From the NCBI RefSeq assembly GCF_014649795.1, contig NZ_BMTS01000010.1, positions 1-64,000 of the forward strand: a DNA stretch of 64,000 nt, read 5' to 3'. Position 1 is the first letter of the stretch, and each line of letters begins with the position of its first letter. Both the position numbers and the translations under genes were made by a program. The notes below the pieces were generated by a model. That model was not told the DNA's origin, did no database searches, and saw nothing but the letters and a program-made list of their open reading frames with translations. The DNA comes from Streptomyces melanogenes. GTDB taxonomy: Bacteria > Actinomycetota > Actinomycetes > Streptomycetales > Streptomycetaceae. Positions 8,074 through 16,657 of the stretch are shown here, one piece after another.

Positions 8074-8901
8074 ATGACCGTACGCAAGAACCAGGCGACG
8101 CTCACCTCCGACGAGAAGAAGCGTTTCGTCAATGCCCTCCTGACGCTGAAGCGCAACGGCAAGTACGACGCCTTCGTCACCACGCACAACGCCTTCATCA
8201 TGAGCGACGGCGACGACACCGACCGTGTGGGCCACCGCTCGCCGTCCTTCCTGCCGTGGCACCGCAGATTCCTCATAGAGTTCGAGCAGGCCCTCCAGTC
8301 CGTCGACTCGACCGTCGCGCTGCCCTACTGGGACTGGACCGCCGACCGCACCGCCACCTCCTCGCTGTGGGCCGCGGACTTCCTCGGCGGCACCGGCCGC
8401 AGCCGCGACGGCCAGGTGATGGACGGGCCGTTCGCCTCCTCCGGCGGCCAGTGGGCCATCAACGTCCGGGTGGACGGCCGCAACTACCTGCGCCGCGCGC
8501 TCGGCGCGGGCGTGCCCCAGCTGCCCACCAAGGCAGAGGTCGACAGCGTCCTGGCCATGACGACGTATGACGAGGCCCCCTGGAACAGCCAGTCCACCGG
8601 CGGCTTCCGCAACCACCTGGAGGGCTGGCGCGGGGTCAACCTGCACAACCGCGTGCACGTCTGGGTCGGCGGCCAGATGGGCACCGGCGTCTCCCCCAAC
8701 GACCCGGTCTTCTGGATGCACCACGCGTTCGTCGACAAGCTCTGGGCGCAGTGGCAGGAGCGCCACCCGGCCTCGCCGTACCTCCCGGCCGCCGGGACGG
8801 CGAACGTGGTGGACCTGCGCGAGACCATGCGCCCGTGGAACAACGTGACGCCGGCGGACATGCTGGACCACAAGAAGTTCTACACGTTCGACGCCGCGTA
8901 G
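8074..8901 (+). CDS. melC2: tyrosinase MelC2
   Basis: Type-3 copper monooxygenase of 275 aa that oxidises L-tyrosine to DOPA and DOPAquinone, giving melanin. CuA ligands are visible as H38, H54 and H63 (THNAF, GHRSPSFLPWHRR). CuB ligands are H191 and H195 (NLHNRVHVWVGG) and H217 (FWMHHAFVD). Length matches other Streptomyces tyrosinases (about 273 aa). There is no signal peptide; it is expected to leave the cell bound to MelC1 by the Tat route. It is the second and last gene of the operon, closed by a perfect 15-bp hairpin at 8908-8950. Confidence 0.96.
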   Translation: MTVRKNQATLTSDEKKRFVNALLTLKRNGKYDAFVTTHNAFIMSDGDDTDRVGHRSPSFLPWHRRFLIEFEQALQSVDSTVALPYWDWTADRTATSSLWAADFLGGTGRSRDGQVMDGPFASSGGQWAINVRVDGRNYLRRALGAGVPQLPTKAEVDSVLAMTTYDEAPWNSQSTGGFRNHLEGWRGVNLHNRVHVWVGGQMGTGVSPNDPVFWMHHAFVDKLWAQWQERHPASPYLPAAGTANVVDLRETMRPWNNVTPADMLDHKKFYTFDAA

Positions 8902-8907
8902 CGCGCT

Positions 8908-8950
8908 CCGGTGCGGCCCCGGCGGCTCCCACGCCCCGGGGCCGCACCGG
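8908..8950. terminator. melC operon terminator hairpin
   Basis: A perfect 15-bp inverted repeat (CCGGTGCGGCCCCGG, 8908-8922, with 8936-8950) with a 13-nt loop begins 6 nt after the melC2 stop and ends before the next gene's start at 8987. No T-tract follows. Confidence 0.7.
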
Positions 8951-8986
8951 CATGTCCGGGTGCGCGCTCCTCGTAAGCTCGGCGGC

Positions 8987-10387
8987 ATGGACGTTCACGA
9001 ATCAGTGCTCGAACTCGTCGGCGGCACCCCGCTGGTACGGCTGCGCACGCCCGGGGGCGAGGGGTCGGCGGCGCTCTACGCGAAGCTCGAATACCTCAGC
9101 GCCGGCGGCAGCGTGAAGGACCGGATCGGGCTGCACATGATCGAGCAGGCGGAGCGGGACGGGCTGCTGTGCCCCGGCGGCACGGTCGTCGAGGCGACCT
9201 CCGGCAACACGGGGGCCGGGCTCGCGATGGTGGCGGCGGCCAAGGGGTACCGAGCCGTCCTCGTCGTCCCCGACAAGACGAGCGCCGAGAAGGTCGCCAC
9301 GCTGCGGGGGTTCGGCGCGGAGGTGGTCGTGCGGCGCAGCGGGCTGCCCGCCGAGGACCCGGAGAACGTGTTCAACACGGCGGCGCGGATCGCCGAGGAG
9401 ACACCCGGCAGCTGGCTCGCCGGGCAGTACGACAACCCGGCCAACCCGGGGGCGCACTACGCCACGACCGGCCCCGAGATCTGGCGCCAGACGGACGGCC
9501 GGGTCACGCATCTGGTGGCGTGCGTCGGCACCGGCGGGACGATCAGCGGTACGGGCCGCTACCTCAAGGAGGTCAGCGGCGGCGCGGTCCAGGTGACCGG
9601 GGCGGATCCGGTGGCGTCCGTCTACTCGGGCGGCGACGGCCGTCCGTACTTCGTCGAGGCGACCGGGCACGTGCGCCACCCGGAGACGGTGGACGACGTC
9701 TGGCCCACCTCCTACCACCAGGACGTGGTCGACGAGCTCGTCGCGGTGAGCGACCGCGACTCGCTGCTGACGGTACGTCAACTGGCGCGGGAGCAGGGCC
9801 TGATGGTCGGCGGCTCGTCCGGTCTCGCGGTGGCGGCCGCGCAGCGCGTGGCCGCCGGGCTCGGCCCCGAGTCGCTGGTCGTGGTGATCCTGCCGGACTC
9901 GGGGCGCCAGTACCTCTCGAAGTACTTCAACGACGCGTGGCTGCTGCGGCTGGGCTTCCTGGACGGGGAGCCGGGCGCGGCGCGGGTGGGGGACGCGGTA
10001 CGGGACTCGTCGCTGCCGTACGTGAACCGGCTCAGCACGGTCGCGGAGGCGCTGGCCGTCCTCCGGTCCCTGCGCGACCGCGGCCTGCCGCCGGTCGCCG
10101 CGGCAGGCCCGTGCCCGGCGGGCCCGGACCGCGCACCGACGGTACCGGAGCTGGCGGGCTCCCTGTCCTTGGACACCCTGTCCGCCGCGCTGTCGGACGG
10201 CACGGTGAAGCCGGACACACCGGTACGCGACCACCTCGGCGCGCCGCTCCCCCACTTCGGGGTGGGCGAGCGGGTGGATGCGGTGCTGGCCGAGCTGGAG
10301 GAGAGCGGGGCGGAGTTGGCGGTGGTGGTGCGGGATGGACATGGGGTGGGGGTGGTGGGGCAAGCGACCCTGCGGGCCCTGCTGTGA
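8987..10387 (+). CDS. cystathionine beta-synthase (PLP domain plus CBS pair)
   Basis: A 466-aa fold-type II PLP enzyme, probably condensing serine (or O-acetylserine) with homocysteine or sulfide in transsulfuration. The PLP lysine is in GGSVKDRIGLHM; the cofactor loop TSGNTG and the phosphate loop GTGGTISGTGRYLKE are present. Residues from about 330 form a CBS-domain pair (DSSLPYVNRLSTVAEALAVL, then a degenerate second domain ending VGQATLRALL). That length and domain order match actinobacterial Cbs rather than cysteine synthase (about 310 aa). ATG 8987 is preferred over the upstream in-frame ATG at 8960. The distal gene end is unusually G-rich. Confidence 0.85.
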   Translation: MDVHESVLELVGGTPLVRLRTPGGEGSAALYAKLEYLSAGGSVKDRIGLHMIEQAERDGLLCPGGTVVEATSGNTGAGLAMVAAAKGYRAVLVVPDKTSAEKVATLRGFGAEVVVRRSGLPAEDPENVFNTAARIAEETPGSWLAGQYDNPANPGAHYATTGPEIWRQTDGRVTHLVACVGTGGTISGTGRYLKEVSGGAVQVTGADPVASVYSGGDGRPYFVEATGHVRHPETVDDVWPTSYHQDVVDELVAVSDRDSLLTVRQLAREQGLMVGGSSGLAVAAAQRVAAGLGPESLVVVILPDSGRQYLSKYFNDAWLLRLGFLDGEPGAARVGDAVRDSSLPYVNRLSTVAEALAVLRSLRDRGLPPVAAAGPCPAGPDRAPTVPELAGSLSLDTLSAALSDGTVKPDTPVRDHLGAPLPHFGVGERVDAVLAELEESGAELAVVVRDGHGVGVVGQATLRALL

Positions 10388-10389
10388 CG

Positions 10390-10633
10390 GCCCCCACCCC
10401 GCCCCTTCCCGAAAGCCCTGGGCGGGCGGCCGGGTGCTTCGTCTGCGGACCGTGGTGGGTTGCTCGCGCAGTTCCCCGCGCCCCTAAAAGCGCCCCTCCG
10501 GGACGCCCGGGGGGTTGCCGCGCAGCGGCATTTCTAGGGGCGCGGGGAACTGCGCGACCAGTTGGGGACGGCCCGCAGACGAAGAACCAAGCCGCCCGGC
10601 CGAGGGCTTTAGGGGAACGGGCGGGGTGGGGAA
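10390..10633. repeat. near-palindromic intergenic repeat element
   Basis: Two arms of roughly 95-100 nt (about 10390-10485 and 10536-10633) are inverted copies with about 85% identity by eye. Both carry the module GCGCAGTTCCCCGCGCCCCT or its complement, and a second conserved block TTCGTCTGCGG. The 50-nt centre has its own small dyads. It fills the gap between two convergent genes, so it can act as a bidirectional terminator. A 48-nt part of the right arm (10536-10583) recurs exactly at 62058-62105, so this is a dispersed element. Confidence 0.8.
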
Positions 10634-10634
10634 A

Positions 10635-12464
10635 TCAACCCCCCGTCACCCCCAGCGCCCCCGCCATCACGCTCACCTGCGGATTCACCTCCGGGCAGCC
10701 CGGCAGCAGCGACGCGTCCGCGATCAGTACTCCCGTGACGCCCCGCAGGCGGCCCTCCCCGTCCGCGGGGAAGCGGGACGGGTCGGCACCCGCCGCCACC
10801 GTTCCCGTGGGGTGGAAGGCGGAGAGGTGGAGTTGACGGGCCGTCACACCCGCCAGGGCCTCGTCCAGTTCGCGCGGGCTCCGCGCCTTCGGGGCCTTCG
10901 GGATGCCGGTCAGCACCTCCTCCGCGCCCGCCGCGAACAGCAGTTGGGCCATCGCCCGTACCGCCGTCATCAAACGACCCCCGTCCCGGCGGGACAGGTC
11001 GTAGCGGATCAGGGTGCGGTCGCGGCCGTGGACGCTGCCCGACGGGTTGTCCGCGATCATCGCGCCCAGCGTGGCCAGATGGCCCGCGCCGTCGAGTTCG
11101 CGGCGCAGTTCCCGGCCCACGCCCGGCAGGACGAAGCTGCCCATGCCCGGTGGGGTCGCCGTCGCCTCGATGAGGACGCCCTGTCCGTGCGGCTCCTCCA
11201 CCCCGACGCTCTGCAGCACGCCCTCCCAGGCCGTCACCGGCTCCGGGAAGCGGCCCGCCACGCTCGTCGCCGGGTGGACGCTGAGGTTGCGGCCGACGCC
11301 GGGGTGGGAGCCGAGGCCCGAGCGGCGCAGCAGCGGCGGGGACTGGAGGGCGCCCGCCGCGACCACCACCAGTGGGCTGAGGATCTCCAGCTCGCTGCCG
11401 TCCACCCGGCGCACCCGTACCCCTGCGGCCCGGGGCCCGCCCGGCCGGTCGGGGTCCACCAGGATGCGAAGCACCCGCGCGCCCGTCACGATCCTGGCCC
11501 CCGCCGCGCACGCGTCCGGCAGCACCGAAAGCTGCACGCTCTGCTTGGCCCCGGCCGGGCAGCCGACCACGCACTGGCAGGAGCCCTTGCAGCCGGGGGC
11601 GTTGCGGCGCAGCGGCGCGGCCCGCCAGCCGAGCCGTTCGGCGCCGGTGAGCGCGAGGAGGCCGTTGTTGCCCAGGACGTCGAGCGGCTGGGTCGCGACG
11701 CGCAGCGTCCGTTCGACCTCGTCGAGGCGGTCCGGCATGCCCTCGGCGAGGCTGAAGCCGAAGGACGTGCGCCAGCGTTCGAGGACGTGGTCCGGAGTGC
11801 GGTAGCACGTACCGGAGTTGACCAGGGTCGTACCGCCGACGGCCCGTCCGGTCGGGAGCAGCAGCGGCGGGCGGCCGACCGCGACGGTCGCGCCGCCGTC
11901 GCGGTAGAGCTCGGCGAACCGGTCGAGCGGGGCGCGGCGCCCGAACGACGCGGTGGTGTGATGGTGCCCCTCCTCGAGGACGACCGTGCGCAGCCCGGCC
12001 CGCGCGAGGGTCCGCGCCGCCATCGCTCCCCCGGCGCCGGACCCGATCACCACGGCGTCGGCGGTCGCCCGCGCGGGCCACTCCTCGGCCGGTACGCAGT
12101 CGAGCGGCGGATCGTCCGGCGGCGCCAACAGGGGCCCGCGCCCGCCCTCGTGGAGCATTCGTTCCGTCCCGGCGGCGAGCAGCACCGGCACCTTGAGGAG
12201 GTCGAGGGCCGGGGCGAGGGCGGGGCGGGCGCCGAGCGACTCCATGACGCGCTCGCGCTCCCGGGCACCGAGCGCGGCGAGCCGCCGTCCCGTCCGGGCG
12301 ACCGCGTACGCGTCGACGGCCGCCGCCGCACCCCGCAGCCCGGCCCGGGCGGGTACGGGCATCGAGGCGAGGACGTCGGCGAGCCTGCGCGGCACCGTCG
12401 CCGTCCAGGGCCGGGTGCCGTCGTCGGCGAGCAGCGCGGCCACCAGGCCGCCGTAGCCGCTCAT
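10635..12464 (-). CDS. GMC-family FAD oxidoreductase
   Basis: A 609-aa flavoenzyme of the glucose-methanol-choline family that oxidises an alcohol group, possibly of a sterol or other lipid. An N-terminal helical extension of about 130 aa precedes the FAD dinucleotide motif GSGAGGAMAARTLARAGLRT (141-160). Next come GGTTLVNSGTCYRTPDHVL (second GMC signature region), a Cys-rich segment (GCKGSCQCVVGCPAGAKQS) and the C-terminal active-site region LHLSAFHPTGT and GCPEVNPQVSVMA. It starts at ATG 12464, overlapping the upstream gene's stop by 4 bp (ATGA). It is the last gene of a three-gene operon led by a FadR-type regulator. The substrate is unknown. Confidence 0.87.
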   Translation of the reverse strand: MSGYGGLVAALLADDGTRPWTATVPRRLADVLASMPVPARAGLRGAAAAVDAYAVARTGRRLAALGARERERVMESLGARPALAPALDLLKVPVLLAAGTERMLHEGGRGPLLAPPDDPPLDCVPAEEWPARATADAVVIGSGAGGAMAARTLARAGLRTVVLEEGHHHTTASFGRRAPLDRFAELYRDGGATVAVGRPPLLLPTGRAVGGTTLVNSGTCYRTPDHVLERWRTSFGFSLAEGMPDRLDEVERTLRVATQPLDVLGNNGLLALTGAERLGWRAAPLRRNAPGCKGSCQCVVGCPAGAKQSVQLSVLPDACAAGARIVTGARVLRILVDPDRPGGPRAAGVRVRRVDGSELEILSPLVVVAAGALQSPPLLRRSGLGSHPGVGRNLSVHPATSVAGRFPEPVTAWEGVLQSVGVEEPHGQGVLIEATATPPGMGSFVLPGVGRELRRELDGAGHLATLGAMIADNPSGSVHGRDRTLIRYDLSRRDGGRLMTAVRAMAQLLFAAGAEEVLTGIPKAPKARSPRELDEALAGVTARQLHLSAFHPTGTVAAGADPSRFPADGEGRLRGVTGVLIADASLLPGCPEVNPQVSVMAGALGVTGG

Positions 12465-13849
12465 CGGCCGCCCACCTCCGCGTGGGCCGTGCCCTCCAGC
12501 GTCCACTCGGCCTCCGGCCGCCACCTCCCCCACCAGCGCTCCAGGCGTACGACCGCGTCGGCCGTCTCACTGTTGCGGCAGACGGTCTCGCCGCCGTCGG
12601 GGTTCGTGTAGGCGAGGGTGAGGGTGCGCGCCTGCGGCTGGGTCACCTCGACGCGGATGCGGCGCAGCCCGGAGCGACCGGTCACCGTCCACACCGGCAG
12701 CCCGATCTCCGCCCGGAACCTGCCCGCGCCCGCCCATCCCAGGGCCGGGCGTTCGGCCCGCCGGGGCCAGGTGCGCCCGCGCCGCCGCAGCCGCAGGAAG
12801 ACCAGCGGCGGCAGGCCGCGCAGGACGGGCCGGGTCGAGACCGCCGCCACGACCTCCAGGACGTCACCGCCGCCGAGGTCGGCGTGCAGCCAGGACCAAC
12901 GGCGGGCGTTGCCGTGTCCGTATATACGGGCGGACGCGCCCGGCGCGCCCTTCAGCGTCAGGGTTCGCCCGTCGTGGGTGACCGTGCCGTCGTACGTGGC
13001 GCGGGCGGCCGGGAGGATCTGGGCGGCGGGCAGCAGGGGGCGGCGCCAGGACCAGCGCGGGAAGGTGAACAGCGGGGCGTCCTCGGCCCGTTCGGTCAGG
13101 TCCCAGGTGAACGCGCCCGCCGTTCCGGTCAGTCGGCCCGGCCGGACCGAGACGTCCCGCGTGCCGAAGCCGTCCGTGCCGCCCCGCCACGGCTCGGGGC
13201 CGAAGCGGGCGTGCTCGACCGGGCCGTCCTTGGGGAACACCGCGACCCAGCCGTGGGCGTGACCGCCGGAGCCGTCGGTGGGCGCGACCAGTTCGTGGTG
13301 GAGCCAGAGGCCGTCGCCGGTCACATGGTCGGTCGCGGTGGTGTACCAGACCTCGGTACGGCCGGGCTCGCCGTTCCAGCGCGGGGCGACCAGGGCGTCG
13401 GCGTCCTCGCGCCGCGGGAAGCGGAAGCTCGCCAGGAACGGGGCCAGGCCCGTGCCCAGGGGAAAGCGCAGGGTGCCCGCCCCGACCCGCTTGCCCTCCT
13501 CGTACAGGGTGCAGGGCAGGACCGTCATCGAGCGGACCGGGCGCAGCGGTGTGACGGACTTCCAGCCGTCCAGGGTGAGCCTGCGCCCGTCGGCGGTGAA
13601 GGCGAGCCGGTAGCGGATGCGGCGGCGCGCCAGCGGGGAGATCTCCAACTCGCCGACCAGGTGCGGGTCGTCGGCCCATCCCGCGATCCGGATCCGTCCG
13701 GTGACGCGGGCCTCGGTCGTCCCGGCCGGGCGCAGGACGGTGTCCGCCGAGGCCCGCAGGTCGAGGCGGGCCGCACGGGTGCGGCCCTCGCCGTCGAGCC
13801 GGAACGTACCGAGCAGCGTCTCGCGGAACTCCGTGCCCCGCCCGCTCAC
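12461..13849 (-). CDS. conserved protein of unknown function coupled to a GMC oxidoreductase
   Basis: A 462-aa protein I cannot assign with certainty. It has no signal peptide or membrane segment. It is Trp- and Arg-rich with many short beta-type segments (LDGWKSVTPLRPVRSMTVLP, VWYTTATDHVTGDGLWLHHE, GNARRWSWLHADLGGGDVLE), giving a beta-barrel-like look reminiscent of AttH/CrtC-like lipocalin-type folds that act on hydrophobic ligands. It overlaps both neighbours by 4 bp (ATGA), so the three proteins are translationally coupled. From memory, mycobacteria have a similar trio (GMC oxidoreductase, unknown, GntR/FadR regulator; Rv0492c-Rv0494). A substrate-presenting role for the oxidoreductase is only an inference. 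Confidence 0.75.
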   Translation of the reverse strand: MSGRGTEFRETLLGTFRLDGEGRTRAARLDLRASADTVLRPAGTTEARVTGRIRIAGWADDPHLVGELEISPLARRRIRYRLAFTADGRRLTLDGWKSVTPLRPVRSMTVLPCTLYEEGKRVGAGTLRFPLGTGLAPFLASFRFPRREDADALVAPRWNGEPGRTEVWYTTATDHVTGDGLWLHHELVAPTDGSGGHAHGWVAVFPKDGPVEHARFGPEPWRGGTDGFGTRDVSVRPGRLTGTAGAFTWDLTERAEDAPLFTFPRWSWRRPLLPAAQILPAARATYDGTVTHDGRTLTLKGAPGASARIYGHGNARRWSWLHADLGGGDVLEVVAAVSTRPVLRGLPPLVFLRLRRRGRTWPRRAERPALGWAGAGRFRAEIGLPVWTVTGRSGLRRIRVEVTQPQARTLTLAYTNPDGGETVCRNSETADAVVRLERWWGRWRPEAEWTLEGTAHAEVGGR

Positions 13850-14532
13850 GCCAGGCCTTCCAGCATGATCCGCTCGGTGGCGGTCAGATAGGCGTCCGCC
13901 GCCGCGTGGGCGGCTCGGCCGTCGCCCGCCGCCACGGCCTCGACGACCGGGGCGAGCCGTGCGTACGCCGCCTCCGGGTCGGTGAACGGCCCGACCAGCG
14001 CGGCCCGTACGGGCAGGTAGGCGTTGAAGAGGGTGTTGGTGAGGAGTCCGTAGACCCGGTTGCCGGTGGCGCGGGCCAGTGCCCGGTGCACCTCGGCGTC
14101 GGCCAGCTGCACCGCGTCGCCGCCCGCCGACTCCCGTACCGCGTCCAGGAGTCGGCGCAGCTCGGTGACGGCCTCGGCGGTGGCGCGGGCCGCCGCGCGT
14201 TCGGCGATCAGCGCGCCGACGCTGCGGCGCACCTCGAAGATCTCGCCGATCCAGTCCGGGCTGTGGCGCACCAGCATCGGCAGCAGATCGGCGCCGCCCA
14301 GGCGGGCGTAGTCACGGACCCGGGTGCCGACGCCGTGGCGGGTCTCCAGGAGCCCCGCCTGGACGAGTCGGCCGAAGGCGTGCTTGAGGGTGGTGCGGGT
14401 GACGCCGTAGCCGTCGGCGAGGCTGCGTTCGGGTGGCAGATAGCTGCCCGCCGGATGGCGACCGGTGAGGATGTCCTCGCGCAGCCGGTTCTCCAGGACG
14501 TCGACGATGGTCTCGCGGGGCAGCGTCTCCAC
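13846..14532 (-). CDS. FadR-subfamily GntR regulator
   Basis: A 228-aa regulator. The N-terminal winged helix (about residues 8-75) includes PPERSLADGYGVTRTTLKHA and RLVQAGLLETRHGVGTRV; the helical FCD ligand domain follows (about 95-220). Family members usually bind acyl-CoAs or small carboxylates, sometimes through metal-dependent His/Asp residues. It is the first gene of the operon with the unknown protein and the GMC oxidoreductase. Palindromes at 14573-14604, 40-70 nt before its ATG, are the likely operator, so autoregulation is expected. The operator could also reach the divergent mutAB promoter, about 200 nt away. Confidence 0.9.
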   Translation of the reverse strand: METLPRETIVDVLENRLREDILTGRHPAGSYLPPERSLADGYGVTRTTLKHAFGRLVQAGLLETRHGVGTRVRDYARLGGADLLPMLVRHSPDWIGEIFEVRRSVGALIAERAAARATAEAVTELRRLLDAVRESAGGDAVQLADAEVHRALARATGNRVYGLLTNTLFNAYLPVRAALVGPFTDPEAAYARLAPVVEAVAAGDGRAAHAAADAYLTATERIMLEGLA

Positions 14533-14572
14533 GAAGGTCCCTCCCCAGGACGGTGGCGCCGAAAGCTCATAT

Positions 14573-14604
14573 GTGGCTCAGTGGCTGAGCCACTGAACCA
14601 GTGG
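14573..14604. promoter_or_regulatory. overlapping palindromes, probable FadR/GntR operator
   Basis: GTGGCTCAG-TGG-CTGAGCCAC at 14573-14593 is a perfect 9-3-9 palindrome. CCACTG-AAC-CAGTGG at 14590-14604 is a perfect 6-3-6 palindrome sharing its left edge. Both sit just upstream of the FadR-type gene. The two dyads may bind two dimers or alternate states; which protein binds is inferred from position. Confidence 0.65.
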
Positions 14605-14806
14605 CCTTCCGGCGCCGTCAAGAGGTGTGCGTAAGAGGGGGCGATACGTCCGGAGAGGCCGATACGGACCGTTGCGACCACGAACGCTCCCCCGTGTCCG
14701 CGCCGGATACGGCACCGCCCGTAAAGGATCAAGAGCGTTCCGGAGAGGGCAAGGTCACAGCCCTTCCCCCTGCTGCACCTTTGCGCCACTGCCCTAGCAT
14801 CTGAGC

Positions 14807-16657
14807 ATGACGGTCCTGCCTGACGACGGGCTTTCGCTGGCCGCCGAGTTCCCTGATGCAACCCATGAGCAGTGGCAGCGCCTCGTGGAAGGCGTGCTGC
14901 GCAAATCGGGTAAAGATGTCTCGGGCACGGCTGCCGAGGAGGCACTGTCCACCCCGGTCGAGGACGGGCTCACCACCCGCCCCCTGTACACCGCGCGAGA
15001 CTCCGCGCCCGATGCCGGTTATCCGGGCTTTGCCCCCTTTGTCCGGGGAAGCCGGGCCGAGGGCAACGCGGCGGACGGCTGGGGCGTACGACAGCGCCAC
15101 GCCGGAACCGACCCCGCCCGGGTCAACGAGGCCGTGCTGGCCGATCTGGAGAACGGCGTCACCTCGCTCTGGCTGGCCGTAGGCCGGGGCGGCGTGCCGG
15201 TCTCCGGACTCGCCCGCGCCCTCGACGGCGTCTACCTCGACCTCGCACCCGTCGTCCTGGACGCCGGCGCCGCATTCGAGCCCGCCGCACGGGAGTTGCT
15301 CCGCCTGTACGAGGAGCGCGGCGTCGCCGCCGACTCCGCGCGCGGCAACCTCGGCGCCGACCCACTCGGCCACGAGGCCCGCACCGGCGAGGCGCTGGAG
15401 ACGGCCCCCGCGGCCGGACTCGCCCGGCTCTGCGCCGAGCGGTTCCCCGGGCTGCGCGCGCTCACCGTGGACGCGCTGCCGTACCACGAGGCCGGCGGCT
15501 CGGCCGCCGAGGAGCTCGGCGCGTCGCTGGCCACCGGCGTCGCCTATCTGCGCGCGCTCACCGAGGCGGGCCTGTCCGTCGAGGCGGCCTGCGCGCAGCT
15601 GGAGTTCCGCTACGCCGCGAGCGCCGACCAGTTCCTGACCATCGCCAAGCTGCGCGCCGCGCGGCGGCTGTGGGCGCGGGTCGCCGAGGCGAGCGGGGCC
15701 CCCGCCGCCGGAGCGCAGCGCCAGCACGCGGTGACCTCGCCGGTGATGATGACCCGCCGCGACCCCTGGGTGAACATGCTGCGCACCACGGTCGCCTGCC
15801 TCGCCGCGGGCGTCGGCGGCGCGGACGCCGTCACCGTGCTGCCCTTCGACCACTCCCTCGGCCTGCCGGACGCCTTCGCGCGCCGCATCGCGCGCAACAC
15901 CTCCTCGATCCTCCTGGAGGAGTCGCACCTGGCCCGGGTGATCGACCCGGCGGGCGGCTCCTGGTACGTGGAGCGGCTCACCGACGAACTCGCCCACAGC
16001 GCCTGGGAGTTCTTCCGTACGATCGAGCGCGCGGGCGGCCAGGCCGCCGCGCTGCGCTCCGGGCTGATCGGCGAGCGGCTCGCCGCGACCTGGGCCGAGC
16101 GCGGCGCCAAGCTGGCGCGGCGGCGCGAACCGGTCACCGGCGTCAGCGAGTTCCCGTACCTCGCCGAGCGTCCCGTCGAGCGCGAGGCGGCCCCCGCCGA
16201 GCCCTCGGGCGGGCTGCCGAGGGTGCGCCGCGACGAGGCGTTCGAGGAGCTGCGCGCCCGCTCGGACGCCCATCTGGCCGCGACCGGGACCCGCCCGCGG
16301 GTCTTCCTCGCCGCGCTCGGCCCGGCCGCCGCGCACACCGGCCGGGCGACCTTCGCCTCCAACCTGTTCCAGGCGGGCGGCATCGAGCCGGTGCACGACC
16401 CGGTGTCGGTGGACGCGGCCACGGCCGCCGAGGCGTTCGCCGCCAGCGGCGCCACCGTCGCCTGCCTGTGCTCCAGCGACGCGCTCTACGCCGAGGAGGC
16501 GGAGGCGGTCGCCGCCGCGCTCAGGTCGGCCGGCGCGACGCACGTCTACCTCGCCGGCCGCGGCGAGTTCACCGGTGTCGACAGCTGTGTCTACGCCGGC
16601 TGCGACGCGGTGGCCGTGCTCTCCTCCGCCCTCGACCGCATGGGAGTGGCGTCATGA
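14807..16657 (+). CDS. mutA: methylmalonyl-CoA mutase small subunit
   Basis: A 616-aa beta subunit of adenosylcobalamin-dependent methylmalonyl-CoA mutase, which interconverts succinyl-CoA and (R)-methylmalonyl-CoA. The TIM-barrel part is recognisable (ATGVAYLRALTEAGLSVEAA, HAVTSPVMMTRRDPWVNML, VIDPAGGSWYVE). The C-terminal cobalamin-like domain lacks the DxHxxG cobalt-ligand motif present in the large subunit, as expected for the non-catalytic chain. ATG 14807 was chosen; the stop overlaps the mutB start by 4 bp (ATGA). In Streptomyces the enzyme links propionate and odd-chain fat breakdown to the TCA cycle and supplies methylmalonyl units for polyketides. Confidence 0.93.
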   Translation: MTVLPDDGLSLAAEFPDATHEQWQRLVEGVLRKSGKDVSGTAAEEALSTPVEDGLTTRPLYTARDSAPDAGYPGFAPFVRGSRAEGNAADGWGVRQRHAGTDPARVNEAVLADLENGVTSLWLAVGRGGVPVSGLARALDGVYLDLAPVVLDAGAAFEPAARELLRLYEERGVAADSARGNLGADPLGHEARTGEALETAPAAGLARLCAERFPGLRALTVDALPYHEAGGSAAEELGASLATGVAYLRALTEAGLSVEAACAQLEFRYAASADQFLTIAKLRAARRLWARVAEASGAPAAGAQRQHAVTSPVMMTRRDPWVNMLRTTVACLAAGVGGADAVTVLPFDHSLGLPDAFARRIARNTSSILLEESHLARVIDPAGGSWYVERLTDELAHSAWEFFRTIERAGGQAAALRSGLIGERLAATWAERGAKLARRREPVTGVSEFPYLAERPVEREAAPAEPSGGLPRVRRDEAFEELRARSDAHLAATGTRPRVFLAALGPAAAHTGRATFASNLFQAGGIEPVHDPVSVDAATAAEAFAASGATVACLCSSDALYAEEAEAVAAALRSAGATHVYLAGRGEFTGVDSCVYAGCDAVAVLSSALDRMGVAS

